A stretch of DNA of 7,796 nucleotides. Origin: an uncultured Bacteroides sp. Its GTDB lineage: Bacteria; Bacteroidota; Bacteroidia; Bacteroidales; UBA11471. This document shows positions 1 through 6,857 of this stretch, one piece after another. The position numbers and the translations under genes are program-made. Numbering within the stretch: the stretch's first letter is position 1; the number at the start of each line of letters is the position of its first letter. Under the pieces are notes generated by a model. It did not search any database. It saw nothing but the letters and a program-made list of their open reading frames with translations, and had not been told where the DNA came from. The DNA is taken from contig CAJLYN010000095.1 of NCBI GenBank assembly GCA_905210875.1, positions 1-7,796 of the forward strand. The letters are read 5' to 3'.

Positions 1-248
1 CGTCGGTACGAGCCGATTTTGAATCGGCCATGAACCGCATCGTGCCCGAGGGGGCATCGTATTACACCCACACGCTCGAAGGCGACGACGACATGCCGGC
101 GCATATCAAGTGTTCGTTGTTGGGGCCTTCCATCACATTGCCCGTTCGTGACGGGAAATTGGCGCTGGGCACCTGGCAGGGCATCTATCTGTGCGAGTTC
201 CGCGATTACGGGGGTGAACGGCGTATCTTGGCTACCCTCTATTACTGA
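1..248 (+). CDS. yjbQ: YjbQ/UPF0047 family protein, C-terminal part (5' end outside window)
   Basis: This is the last 81 codons of a gene that begins before the window; the reading frame is open from base 3 and stops with TGA at 246-248. The visible part has the family's conserved C-terminal features: a DDMPAHIKCSLLG segment containing the conserved His, a SITLPV strand, and the GTWQGIYLCEFRDYGG signature followed by the R(R)ILATLYY end strand. UPF0047 proteins are about 130-140 residues, so roughly 55-60 residues are missing upstream. E. coli YjbQ has been reported to have weak thiamine-phosphate synthase activity, and annotation pipelines call the family secondary thiamine-phosphate synthase; the physiological role is not settled. 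The end of the gene overlaps the 3' end of the convergent kinase-like gene by 7 bp. Family assignment is firm, function is not. Confidence 0.88.
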   Translation, partial: SVRADFESAMNRIVPEGASYYTHTLEGDDDMPAHIKCSLLGPSITLPVRDGKLALGTWQGIYLCEFRDYGGERRILATLYY

Positions 249-883
249 TGGGGGGTAAGCACTCCGTATCGTTCGATAAGAGAAAGACGTTTCTCGACAA
301 AGCTCTTGATAAGCAAAGCCGTCTCTTCCACTCCAAGTATGGAGGAATTTATCGACAGGTCGTACGACGACGATACACCCCACTCCTTGTCGGAGTAGAA
401 GTTGTAGTAGCTGGCTCGTCTCTTGTCGGTCTTGATGGCTTTTTCTTCTGCCTCTTTCTCCGACAGTAAAGTATATTTCTTAATGCGGGCTATACGGTCG
501 TTCATGGAGGCATGGATAAAGACCGAGATGCAGCGCGGGTTGTCGCGCAGTATGTAGTCGGCGCAGCGGCCCACGATGACACACGATTGCTTGCGGGCGA
601 TGTTATGTATCACATCGGACTGTAATTTGAAGATGGTCTCGTTGCACAGGGAGTTTCCGTAGTTGAACGACGAAAGTCCCAGCATGGCGTGATAAAAACC
701 GGTGGGAGTCGTTTCGTCGGCTTTTTCAAAGAAGCGTGAGTCGATACCGCTTTCCTTGGCTGCTTCCTGCATCAGTTCTTTATCGTAATAGCCGATATTC
801 ATCAGTTGAGAGAGTCGTTTCCCTATTTCCCGGCCGCCACTACCAAACTGTCGGCCAATGGTAATGATAAAATTCTCGTTCAT
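242..883 (-). CDS. cytidylate kinase-like family protein (Cytidylate_kin2 type P-loop kinase)
   Basis: The protein is 213 residues if it starts at the ATG at 881-883. An in-frame ATG 21 bases further out (904) is less likely: it overlaps a TATATTTG -7-like box, and the protein's core begins directly after the inner Met with NFIITIGRQFGSGG. The phosphate-binding loop GRQFGSGGREIGKRL lies at residues 10-24. Other features are the DKELM segment at 34-38, VIVGRCADYIL at 102-112 and a basic lid-like DKRRASYYNFY at 153-163. This pattern fits the cytidylate-kinase-like family that is common in Bacteroidota and anaerobic Firmicutes beside a true Cmk. The glycine-rich loop has GSGG where classical nucleoside monophosphate kinases have GKG/GSGKST, so the substrate should not be assumed to be CMP. 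It stands alone on this strand and converges on yjbQ. Confidence 0.85.
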   Translation of the reverse strand: MNENFIITIGRQFGSGGREIGKRLSQLMNIGYYDKELMQEAAKESGIDSRFFEKADETTPTGFYHAMLGLSSFNYGNSLCNETIFKLQSDVIHNIARKQSCVIVGRCADYILRDNPRCISVFIHASMNDRIARIKKYTLLSEKEAEEKAIKTDKRRASYYNFYSDKEWGVSSSYDLSINSSILGVEETALLIKSFVEKRLSLIERYGVLTPHQ

Positions 884-903
884 GGCAAAACTTTTTATGC
901 ACA

Positions 904-911
904 CAAATATA
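904..911 (-). promoter_or_regulatory. possible -7 box of the kinase-like gene
   Basis: Read on the minus strand, this is TATATTTG, an exact match to the Bacteroidota -7 pattern TAnnTTTG. It would start transcription about 14 nt before the ATG at 883. I see no TTTG about 20 bases upstream of it, so the call rests on one box. Confidence 0.35.
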
Positions 912-1049
912 TGTTTTTTCCCTCTAAGTTTATCGTCTCATCGACGGAAAAAGTGCAAGCTGCCGCTGCTGCATTTTCATGCTTATTCTTTCAATTGTCA
1001 TTCTATTCTGAATAGTATCGGTAAAAGCCATAAAAACTGTTATTCTGTA

Positions 1050-1078
1050 ATTGTTTTGTCGGAAATTATGTACATTTG
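1050..1078 (+). promoter_or_regulatory. likely promoter of the TPR gene
   Basis: TACATTTG at 1071-1078 matches the Bacteroidota -7 box exactly. ATTG at 1050-1053 is a possible -33 box, but the gap is 17 rather than the usual 19-21. Transcription would start near 1085, leaving a leader of about 45 nt. The box covers the in-frame TTG at 1076, which argues that translation begins at the ATG at 1130 instead. Confidence 0.5.
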
Positions 1079-1129
1079 TGCCATACTGCGACACTATGTC
1101 GCGTAACGTATAATCTTCCTGTCCAATAT

Positions 1130-3202
1130 ATGCGCCGACGATTTCTTCTGCTCCTCCTGTTCATTACCGGTCTGTGGCCGGTCATGGCGCAACTCAATAC
1201 CGAACGTATTACATATATCGGACGCAATGCCCTCTATTTCGAAGATTATGTACTGGCCATACAGTATTTCAACCGGGTCATACAGGTGAAGCCCTATCTG
1301 GCCGATCCTTACTTTTACCGCTCTGTGGCCAAGTTAAGTCTGGAAGATTTTCTCGGGGCCGAAGCCGATGCTACCGAGGCAATAAAGCGCAATCCGTTTA
1401 TTGTCGATGCCTATCAGGTGCGGGGTATCGCCCGGCAGAACACCGGTAATTATCAAGGAGCTATCGACGATTATACGTCCGGTTTGCGGTATGCGCCCGA
1501 GAATCGGGAGATGCTGCTCAACAAGGCCATAGCCGAAGTACAGTCGGAGCAATATCCACAGGCCGACACCACCTTTGCGCGGCTCATCGCTCTGCACCCC
1601 AACTATTATAATGCATATGTGAGTCGCGGACAATACCGCATCATGCAAGGCGATACAGTGGCAGCGCTGGCCGACCTAGATAAAGCCATCGAAGTTGATA
1701 AGCATCGGGCTCAGGCCTATTCACAGCGCGGGGTTCTCACCGCTCTTTATCGACGAGATTACGACGCGGCACTGGCCGACATCGACCGGGCTGTGCGTTT
1801 AGAACCCAACACGCCGTCGCATTACATCAACCGGGCATTGATACGATATTACCGCGAAGATCTGAGAGGTGCAATGGCCGATTACGACAAGGTCATATCG
1901 CTCGACCCTACCAACCTTATTGCCCGTTACAACCGGGGATTGCTGTTGTTGTCGGTGGGTGCTAAAAACGATGCTTTGGCCGACTTCAACTATTACCTGC
2001 AACGCGAGCCCGATAACCTGATGGCCCGATACAACCGGGCTATCCTGTTGAGCGACCTCGGTGAGTACCGGGCGGCTGTCGGCGATTTTGATGCCGTGCT
2101 CGAAGCCTATCCCGAGTTCTATCAGGGCCTTTATGCCCGTTCCGAGGCAAAGCGTCTGTCAGGTGATACGGCCGGCGGGAAAAAAGATTACCAGCAGGCC
2201 ATGGCCTTGTATGAGGCATCGAAAAAGGCGGGAGCCACGCCGTCGGGCGATGATAAGGACGATACCGGAGCCGATTCGGAGAAAGTGCGAAAGGAATCGG
2301 ACCGCAACATTAACAAGTTCGACCGCCTCCTCGTGGCCGACAATACCGCCGGCGTGGAGCCAGAGTATGCCAGCGAAATACGTGGTCGCATACAAGATCG
2401 ATCGCAAAGAGTCGAAATCTCTCCTCAGTTCACGCTTACCTATTATGAGAAGAACGACGGTGTGCGCCGTAGCGTCGCCTATGTTCCTCAGTTGGCCGAG
2501 CTTAATCGCTCCCGTCTCTTCGCCAAACGGCTACTTCTGTCCAATGCCACCCAGCCCCTTGATTCGTTGCAGGCAGCGTCGCATTTTGCCTCGGGGTCGG
2601 ACTATTCAAGGCTCATCGACATCAATCCCTCCAATCCCGTACCCTATTTCGGTCGGGCTATCGACTTTATGCTCTTGCAGGATTTCGACAATGCCTTGTC
2701 CGATCTCGACCATGTCGTGGCGTTGAGTCCCGATTTCATGTTTGCCTATTTCCTGCGGGCCTATGTCCGTTGTCGGCAGATAGAGTATATTCTTTCTACC
2801 ACACCCGGCAAAAATCCTGTCGCGTATTCGCTTTCTACCTCCCCTGTTACAGCCGGCCAGTCGAGCAAACTCTCCGACCTTGGGCTGGTGCAGGAACCTT
2901 CGACGGTTGAATATGAAATGGTCCTGCGCGATTACGACCGGGCCATCGCCTTGGCTCCCGACTTTGCCTATGCCTATTACAACCGGGCCAATGTGCGGTG
3001 TAGCCGTCAGGATTTCAAGGCCGCCCTTGTCGATTACACTGCAGCCATCGAGCGTAACCCCGATTTTGCCGAAGCCTACTACAACCGCGGACTGGTGTAT
3101 ATCTATCTCGGTCGGAACGACGAAGGCATTGCCGACCTCAGCAAGGCCGGCGAGCTGGGCATCGTAGCTGCTTACAACGTTATCAAGCGGCTTAGCGATT
3201 AA
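1130..3202 (+). CDS. exported tetratricopeptide-repeat (TPR) protein
   Basis: This 690-residue protein begins with a signal peptide (MRRRFLLLLLFITGLWPVMA, cleavage probably after residue 20). About ten consecutive 34-residue TPR units follow at residues 24-364, with the consensus YxNRG/A, ALADxDKAI and L-P positions (for example units at 58-91, 92-125, 160-193, 229-262 and 263-296). A charged, low-complexity linker lies at 371-392. Residues 393-495 form a region without clear repeats. A second TPR block runs at 504-675. Within it, one unit is split: its first helix ends near 553, its second begins near 594, and about 40 Ser/Thr/Pro-rich residues are inserted between. The protein probably acts as a scaffold for protein contacts outside the cytoplasm. 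No partner can be inferred from the sequence. The gene is upstream of thrS in the same direction, but a promoter separates them. Confidence 0.85.
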   Translation: MRRRFLLLLLFITGLWPVMAQLNTERITYIGRNALYFEDYVLAIQYFNRVIQVKPYLADPYFYRSVAKLSLEDFLGAEADATEAIKRNPFIVDAYQVRGIARQNTGNYQGAIDDYTSGLRYAPENREMLLNKAIAEVQSEQYPQADTTFARLIALHPNYYNAYVSRGQYRIMQGDTVAALADLDKAIEVDKHRAQAYSQRGVLTALYRRDYDAALADIDRAVRLEPNTPSHYINRALIRYYREDLRGAMADYDKVISLDPTNLIARYNRGLLLLSVGAKNDALADFNYYLQREPDNLMARYNRAILLSDLGEYRAAVGDFDAVLEAYPEFYQGLYARSEAKRLSGDTAGGKKDYQQAMALYEASKKAGATPSGDDKDDTGADSEKVRKESDRNINKFDRLLVADNTAGVEPEYASEIRGRIQDRSQRVEISPQFTLTYYEKNDGVRRSVAYVPQLAELNRSRLFAKRLLLSNATQPLDSLQAASHFASGSDYSRLIDINPSNPVPYFGRAIDFMLLQDFDNALSDLDHVVALSPDFMFAYFLRAYVRCRQIEYILSTTPGKNPVAYSLSTSPVTAGQSSKLSDLGLVQEPSTVEYEMVLRDYDRAIALAPDFAYAYYNRANVRCSRQDFKAALVDYTAAIERNPDFAEAYYNRGLVYIYLGRNDEGIADLSKAGELGIVAAYNVIKRLSD

Positions 3203-3229
3203 AAGCAGGCCTTTTGTGATTCCATGCGG

Positions 3230-3252
3230 TTAGATTCAGACGTTCTATCTAA
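3230..3252 (+). other. hairpin just after the TPR gene
   Basis: TTAGAT (3230-3235) pairs with ATCTAA (3247-3252), and AGA (3238-3240) pairs with TCT (3244-3246) around a CGT loop, giving 9 bp with a 2-nt bulge. No T-run follows, so it is not itself a terminator. It may protect the 3' end of the TPR transcript; this is an inference. Confidence 0.3.
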
Positions 3253-3263
3253 TTATTGGGGTT

Positions 3264-3287
3264 GTCGTGACGGTGTGCGGCTTTTTT
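3264..3287 (+). terminator. weak candidate terminator of the TPR gene
   Basis: GTCGTG (3264-3269) can pair with TGCGGC (3276-3281), a 6-bp stem with three G-U pairs, directly followed by six T (3282-3287). The T-run and its place between the TPR stop codon and the thrS promoter support the call; the poor stem weakens it. Confidence 0.4.
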
Positions 3288-3300
3288 CTTATAGAATGGA

Positions 3301-3357
3301 ACACGGTCAAAAGGTCGTGTCTTGCCCGGCTGATGACCTTTATCTCTCTTTTAGAGA
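3301..3357 (+). other. group of hairpins of unknown role between TPR gene and thrS promoter
   Basis: ACACGGTC (3301-3308) and GGTCGTGT (3313-3320) form an 8-bp stem closed by an AAAA loop. AAAGGTC (3310-3316) can instead pair perfectly with GACCTTT (3335-3341), and the two foldings exclude each other. TCTCT/AGAGA with a TTT loop lies at 3345-3357. There is no open reading frame of interest here. The segment lies before the thrS promoter, so it belongs to no transcript I can identify. Confidence 0.3.
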
Positions 3358-3387
3358 AAGAAATCCGAAAAAATAATGTCGCATAGG

Positions 3388-3419
3388 TTTGCCCGAATAG
3401 TAAAATATCCCTACTTTTG
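3388..3419 (+). promoter_or_regulatory. promoter of the thrS-infC-rpmI-rplT operon
   Basis: TTTG at 3388-3391 and TACTTTTG at 3412-3419 are separated by exactly 20 bases, a full match to the Bacteroidota housekeeping sigma pattern TTTG-N19-21-TAnnTTTG. Transcription would begin near 3425-3427, giving a 5' leader of about 130 nt before thrS, long enough for the structures described below. Confidence 0.8.
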
Positions 3420-3426
3420 TACGCTC

Positions 3427-3478
3427 GAAAAGTAGACTTTTCTTCATGCTCGATATGGCGGGTGGAAAAAAAGTCTGC
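3427..3478 (+). promoter_or_regulatory. 5' part of thrS leader: two mutually exclusive hairpins
   Basis: GAAAAG (3427-3432) and CTTTTC (3437-3442) can form a small hairpin at the very 5' end of the predicted transcript. The same bases in GTAGACTTTT (3432-3441) can pair over 10 bp, with one G-U, to AAAAGTCTGC (3469-3478), enclosing 27 nt. The long stem is the more stable by eye. It could be a second domain of a ThrRS-binding operator or one arm of a switch; neither has been shown. Confidence 0.45.
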
Positions 3479-3507
3479 CTTTTGCTCGGAAAAAAATCAG
3501 TAACGAC

Positions 3508-3540
3508 CATCGCCGGGCTCCCTCGTAAAGAGTCGCGGTG
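3508..3540 (+). promoter_or_regulatory. thrS operator candidate: hairpin with a tRNA-Thr anticodon-like loop
   Basis: CATCGC (3508-3513) pairs with GCGGTG (3535-3540) with one U-G pair. After a 2-nt bulge, GGCTC (3516-3520) pairs with GAGTC (3530-3534), again with one G-U. A C-A mismatch (3521/3529) then leads to the seven-base loop CTCGTAA (3522-3528). In tRNA numbering this is C32 U33 C34 G35 U36 A37 A38, the anticodon loop expected of tRNA-Thr(CGU), including G35 and U36 that ThrRS reads. The hairpin ends 17 nt before the thrS ATG, where bound enzyme could block ribosome entry. In E. coli, ThrRS represses its own mRNA through an operator hairpin with an anticodon-like loop. Extending that to this leader is inference. 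Confidence 0.55.
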
Positions 3541-3557
3541 AAGAAAGATGTAAGATT

Positions 3558-5498
3558 ATGATAAAAATTACTTTCCCCGATAACTCGGTGAAGGAGTTTG
3601 CCGCCGGAACCACTCCGCTGCAAATCGCCGAGAGTATCAGCCAGCGGTTGGCCCAGGATGTGTTGGCCGCCAAAGTGAACGATCAGGATTGGGACCTCAC
3701 CCGACCCATCGAGGGTGATGCCACCATACAATTATACAAGTGGGACGATCCCGAGGGCAAGCACGCTTTCTGGCACAGCTCGGCACACCTCATGGCCGAA
3801 GCCTTGCAGGAGCTCTATCCCGGCATCAAGTTTGGTATCGGTCCGGCCATTGAGAACGGATTCTATTACGATGTAGATCCGGGAGAGACGCCCATAAAAG
3901 AGAGCGACTTTGCCGCCATCGAAGCCAAGATGATGGAGTTGGCTGCCCGCAAAGAAGACATCGTGCGGAAAAACATTTCAAAGGCCGATGCCCTCAAAAT
4001 GTTTGGCGATCGGGGCGAAGAGTATAAGGTAGAGCTCATCAGTGAACTCGAAGACGGTACCATCTCTACCTATACGCAAGGTGCCTTTACCGACCTCTGC
4101 CGTGGCCCGCACCTTCCCAATACGGCACCCATCAAGGCCGTTAAGATACTCTCACTGGCCGGTGCATACTGGCGTGGCGACGAAAAACGCCACCAACTCA
4201 CCCGTCTGTACGGTATCACCTTCCCCAAGAAAAAAATGCTCGACGAGTACCTGACACTGCTCGAAGAGGCCAAGAAGCGCGACCACCGCAAGATAGGTAA
4301 GGAGATGGAACTCTTCATGTTCTCCGACACCGTAGGAAAAGGTCTTCCCTTGTGGTTGCCCAAAGGCACCGAGTTGCGTCTGCGTCTGCAATCGTTCCTC
4401 CGTCGCATACAGGCTCGCTACGACTATCAGGAGGTTATCACTCCACCCATCGGAAACAAGCTCCTCTACATCACATCGGGACACTATGCCAAGTATGGAA
4501 AGGATTCGTTCCAACCCATACACACCCCCGAGGAGGGCGAAGAGTACTTCCTCAAACCCATGAACTGCCCGCACCACTGCATGATATACAAGAACTCACC
4601 CCGTTCCTACAAAGACCTGCCCTTGCGACTGGCCGAGTTCGGAACCGTGTGCCGCTATGAGCAGAGCGGTGAGTTGCACGGTCTCACCCGTGTACGCAGT
4701 TTCACGCAGGACGATGCACACATCTTCTGCCGTCCCGACCAGGTGAAAGACGAATTCCTGCGGGTGATGGACATCATCTCCATCGTTTTCCGTTCGATGG
4801 ATTTCCAGAACTTCGAAGCTCAGATTTCATTGCGAGACAAGGTAAACCGCGAAAAATACATCGGTAGCGAAGAAAACTGGGAAAAAGCCGAGCAGGCCAT
4901 CATCGAGGCCTGTGAAGAAAAGGGGCTGAAAGCCAAAATTGAATATGGAGAAGCCGCCTTCTACGGTCCCAAACTCGACTTTATGGTTAAAGATGCCATC
5001 GGCCGCCGCTGGCAACTCGGTACCATACAGGTCGACTATAACCTGCCCGAACGATTCGAACTCGAATATACCGGAAGCGATAACCAGAAGCACCGCCCTG
5101 TGATGATTCACCGTGCACCTTTCGGTTCGATGGAACGTTTCGTCGCCGTACTCATCGAGCACACTGCCGGCAAGTTCCCCCTCTGGCTCACCCCCGAACA
5201 GGTGGTTGTAATGCCTATCAGTGAAAAGTTCAACGACTATGCCGAGAAGGTAGCCCATGAACTCAAACAGAAAGACATACGTGCTGTTGTCGATGGTCGT
5301 AACGAGAAGATTGGCCGCAAAATCCGCGACAATGAGTTGAAAAAAATACCCTATATGCTCATCGTTGGAGAAAAAGAGGCTGAAAATGGTGAAGTTTCTG
5401 TAAGAAAACAGGGCGAAGGTGATAAAGGTACGATGAAAATTACTACCTTTGCCGAAATTCTCACCAAAGAGGTTGAGAATATGATAAACCAATGGTAA
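3558..5498 (+). CDS. thrS: threonyl-tRNA synthetase
   Basis: This 646-residue class II synthetase charges tRNA-Thr with threonine in the cytoplasm and is of full family length. Domains in order: TGS-like N1 at 1-61; the N2 editing domain at about 62-225, with its HxxxH motif (H73, H77) and the CRGPH motif (C181, H185), which removes serine from misacylated tRNA; the catalytic core at about 245-535; and the anticodon-binding domain at about 540-640, beginning [15 protein letters not shown]. The active-site zinc ligands are C337 (in LKPMNCPHH), H388 (in QDDAHIF) and H518 (in [12 protein letters not shown], which is also class II motif 3). Motif 2 is around [12 protein letters not shown] (357-368). 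All key residues are intact. The ATG at 3558 is preceded by an A-rich stretch with only a weak AAGAAAG. First gene of the operon; infC starts 4 bases after its stop. Confidence 0.98.
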   Translation: MIKITFPDNSVKEFAAGTTPLQIAESISQRLAQDVLAAKVNDQDWDLTRPIEGDATIQLYKWDDPEGKHAFWHSSAHLMAEALQELYPGIKFGIGPAIENGFYYDVDPGETPIKESDFAAIEAKMMELAARKEDIVRKNISKADALKMFGDRGEEYKVELISELEDGTISTYTQGAFTDLCRGPHLPNTAPIKAVKILSLAGAYWRGDEKRHQLTRLYGITFPKKKMLDEYLTLLEEAKKRDHRKIGKEMELFMFSDTVGKGLPLWLPKGTELRLRLQSFLRRIQARYDYQEVITPPIGNKLLYITSGHYAKYGKDSFQPIHTPEEGEEYFLKPMNCPHHCMIYKNSPRSYKDLPLRLAEFGTVCRYEQSGELHGLTRVRSFTQDDAHIFCRPDQVKDEFLRVMDIISIVFRSMDFQNFEAQISLRDKVNREKYIGSEENWEKAEQAIIEACEEKGLKAKIEYGEAAFYGPKLDFMVKDAIGRRWQLGTIQVDYNLPERFELEYTGSDNQKHRPVMIHRAPFGSMERFVAVLIEHTAGKFPLWLTPEQVVVMPISEKFNDYAEKVAHELKQKDIRAVVDGRNEKIGRKIRDNELKKIPYMLIVGEKEAENGEVSVRKQGEGDKGTMKITTFAEILTKEVENMINQW

Positions 5499-5502
5499 TT
5501 GA

Positions 5503-6075
5503 ATGGAGAAAAACAACGAAGCAGGGAATAACAACAGACGAAACATTCCCCCCAAAAAAGACGGTGTAAACCAGTATTCTATAAACGAAAGAATACGGGC
5601 GCGTGAAGTCCGCCTTGTCGGAGAAAATGTGGAACAGGGAGTTTATTCCACCCACGAAGCGTTGCGCATTGCCGAAGAACAAGGTCTTGACCTGGTGGAG
5701 ATTTCTCCCAATGCCGCCCCTCCCGTATGCCGCATCATCGATTACCAGAAGTTTCTTTATCAGCAAAAGAAGCGGCTGAAAGAGCAGAAAGCCAAATCGA
5801 CGAAAGTCGTTATCAAGGAGATTCGTTTCGGACCGCAGACCGACGACCACGACTACAACTTCAAGCTCAAACATGCCAAGGGCTTCTTGGAAGAAGGTGC
5901 CAAGGTAAAAGCTTATGTTTTCTTCAAAGGTCGGTCGATACTCTTCAAGGAGCAAGGAGAAGTGCTGCTGTTGCGCTTTGCCAATGACCTCGAAGACTAT
6001 GGTAAAGTAGAGCAGATGCCCCTTCTCGAAGGTAAACGCATGATTATCGTGCTTACCCCCAAGAAAAATAAATGA
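5503..6075 (+). CDS. infC: translation initiation factor IF-3
   Basis: IF3 binds the 30S subunit, prevents early joining of 50S and checks the start codon and initiator tRNA. The 190-residue protein has a short Asn/Arg/Lys-rich N-terminal extension (1-22). The N domain (about 23-88) starts [16 protein letters not shown] and contains the signature [15 protein letters not shown] at 72-86. A lysine-rich linker helix (about 87-100) leads to the C domain (about 101-187), which begins [21 protein letters not shown]. The C domain carries [13 protein letters not shown]. The start is an ordinary ATG four bases after thrS. The atypical AUU start that gives autoregulation in E. coli infC is not used here, and no in-frame alternative is visible just upstream. 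No promoter was seen, so it is co-transcribed and probably translationally coupled with thrS. Confidence 0.97.
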   Translation: MEKNNEAGNNNRRNIPPKKDGVNQYSINERIRAREVRLVGENVEQGVYSTHEALRIAEEQGLDLVEISPNAAPPVCRIIDYQKFLYQQKKRLKEQKAKSTKVVIKEIRFGPQTDDHDYNFKLKHAKGFLEEGAKVKAYVFFKGRSILFKEQGEVLLLRFANDLEDYGKVEQMPLLEGKRMIIVLTPKKNK

Positions 6076-6117
6076 GGAAACTCAGCAACATAAAAAACTA
6101 AATTAAAAATTAGCAAA

Positions 6118-6315
6118 ATGCCGAAGATGAAAACTAATTCCGGTGCCAAAAAAAGGTTTGCCCTTACCGGAACAGGAAAAATCAAAAGAAAACATGCTTT
6201 CAAAAGTCACATCCTGACCAAGAAGACGAAAAAACAGAAAAGAAACTTGACTCATTTCGGACTCGTCGATCGTGCCGACAAGAAGAATGTAAGAGAGTTG
6301 CTCACTTTGAGATAA
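6118..6315 (+). CDS. rpmI: 50S ribosomal protein L35 (bL35)
   Basis: This 65-residue, strongly basic protein of normal family length opens with [14 protein letters not shown], the L35 signature. It continues with the [17 protein letters not shown] core and ends with the conserved VREL segment. It is a structural component of the large ribosomal subunit. The gene lies 42 bases after infC; the spacer is very A-rich (ending ATTAGCAAA before the ATG) and has no Shine-Dalgarno sequence, as is usual in Bacteroidota. I found no promoter or terminator in the spacer, so it reads as part of the thrS operon. Confidence 0.97.
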   Translation: MPKMKTNSGAKKRFALTGTGKIKRKHAFKSHILTKKTKKQKRNLTHFGLVDRADKKNVRELLTLR

Positions 6316-6373
6316 TCATCTTTTCAGTAACCTATTCGTCTTAAAAGCAATTTTCTAAAAAGCAGTATTAACC

Positions 6374-6423
6374 GAGTGTTTTAGCCCAAAGAGCTTCTCC
6401 TCGAGGAGAAGACGCTAACATTC
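6374..6423 (+). promoter_or_regulatory. structured leader before rplT, candidate L20 autoregulatory site
   Basis: In the 123-base gap between rpmI and rplT, two nested helices can form. Outer: GAGTG (6374-6378) and TTAGC (6381-6385), with a TT bulge between them, pair with GCTAA (6414-6418) and CATTC (6419-6423), 10 bp with one G-U. Inner: the perfect 18-base palindrome CTTCTCCTCGAGGAGAAG (6394-6411). The internal loop is uneven, 8 bases on the left (6386-6393) and AC on the right. The structure ends 15 nt before the rplT ATG. No T-run follows, so it is not a terminator. L20 is known in E. coli and B. subtilis to repress its operon by binding rRNA-like mRNA structures; the link here is inference. 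Confidence 0.5.
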
Positions 6424-6438
6424 AAAACAACTAAAACT

Positions 6439-6792
6439 ATGCCAAGATCAGTAAATCACGTTGCTTCAAGAGCAAGAAGAAAAAAAATCCTGAAACTTAC
6501 CCGCGGATACTATGGCGCGCGTAAAAATGTGTGGACCGTAGCCAAGAATACCTGGGAAAAAGGTCTTACCTACGCTTATCGCGACCGCAAAGCCAAAAAA
6601 CGCAATTTCCGCGCCCTTTGGATTCAACGTATTAACGCCGCAGCTCGCCTCGAAGGTCTTTCCTATTCCAAATTGATGGGTGCCCTTCACAAAGCCGGAA
6701 TCGAAATCAACCGCAAAGTTCTCGCCGACTTGGCCATGAACAATCCCGAAGCATTCCGCGCTATCGTGCTGCAAGCAAAAAATGCCCAGTAA
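6439..6792 (+). CDS. rplT: 50S ribosomal protein L20 (bL20)
   Basis: L20 binds 23S rRNA early in large-subunit assembly. The 117-residue product is of normal length. It starts [20 protein letters not shown], continues with [14 protein letters not shown] and [20 protein letters not shown], and closes with the C-terminal globular part [20 protein letters not shown] and [13 protein letters not shown]. The basic N-terminal extension that threads into rRNA is intact. It is the last gene of the operon: the stop at 6790-6792 is followed 21 bases later by a strong terminator. An unusually structured spacer in front of it suggests its own translational control. Confidence 0.98.
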   Translation: MPRSVNHVASRARRKKILKLTRGYYGARKNVWTVAKNTWEKGLTYAYRDRKAKKRNFRALWIQRINAAARLEGLSYSKLMGALHKAGIEINRKVLADLAMNNPEAFRAIVLQAKNAQ

Positions 6793-6813
6793 AAGAGCAA
6801 ATTGCAATAGAAG

Positions 6814-6849
6814 TAAGCCTCACTCTTGGAAGTGAGGCTTATTTTTTTT
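6814..6849 (+). terminator. intrinsic terminator of the thrS-rplT operon
   Basis: TAAGCCTCACT (6814-6824) and AGTGAGGCTTA (6831-6841) form a perfect 11-bp stem around the loop CTTGGA. Eight T follow (6842-6849). This is a textbook terminator, 21 bases after the rplT stop. Confidence 0.93.
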
Positions 6850-6857
6850 CGTCGAAA

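Noticed and set aside
1076..1129. Longer start of the TPR gene at TTG 1076
   Set aside because: The TTG lies inside the -7 box, and the added 18 residues would bury the signal peptide that begins at the Met at 1130.
2061..2726. Open frame of 221 codons inside the TPR gene, same strand, other frame
   Set aside because: Its translation is rich in Ser, Pro and Arg without recognisable motifs, while the overlapping frame encodes clear TPR repeats. It is a shadow frame.
3548..3553. ATG directly followed by TAA, four bases before the thrS start, as a minimal regulatory ORF
   Set aside because: A start-stop pair of six bases is common by chance, is out of frame with thrS, and nothing indicates that ribosomes initiate there.
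3420..3557. T-box riboswitch in the thrS leader
   Set aside because: I see no T-box sequence (the AGGGUGGNACCGCG-type motif), no stem I with a specifier loop and no downstream terminator. The anticodon-like, not codon-like, loop fits a tRNA mimic instead.
4827..5555. Minus-strand frame of 242 codons opposite the 3' half of thrS
   Set aside because: It is antisense to conserved synthetase domains (motif 3 and the anticodon-binding domain), has no promoter and has a low-complexity Phe/Leu-rich translation.
6394..6411. Palindrome before rplT as an intrinsic terminator
   Set aside because: It is not followed by a T-run and lies only 27 bases before a ribosomal protein gene that has no other visible promoter.
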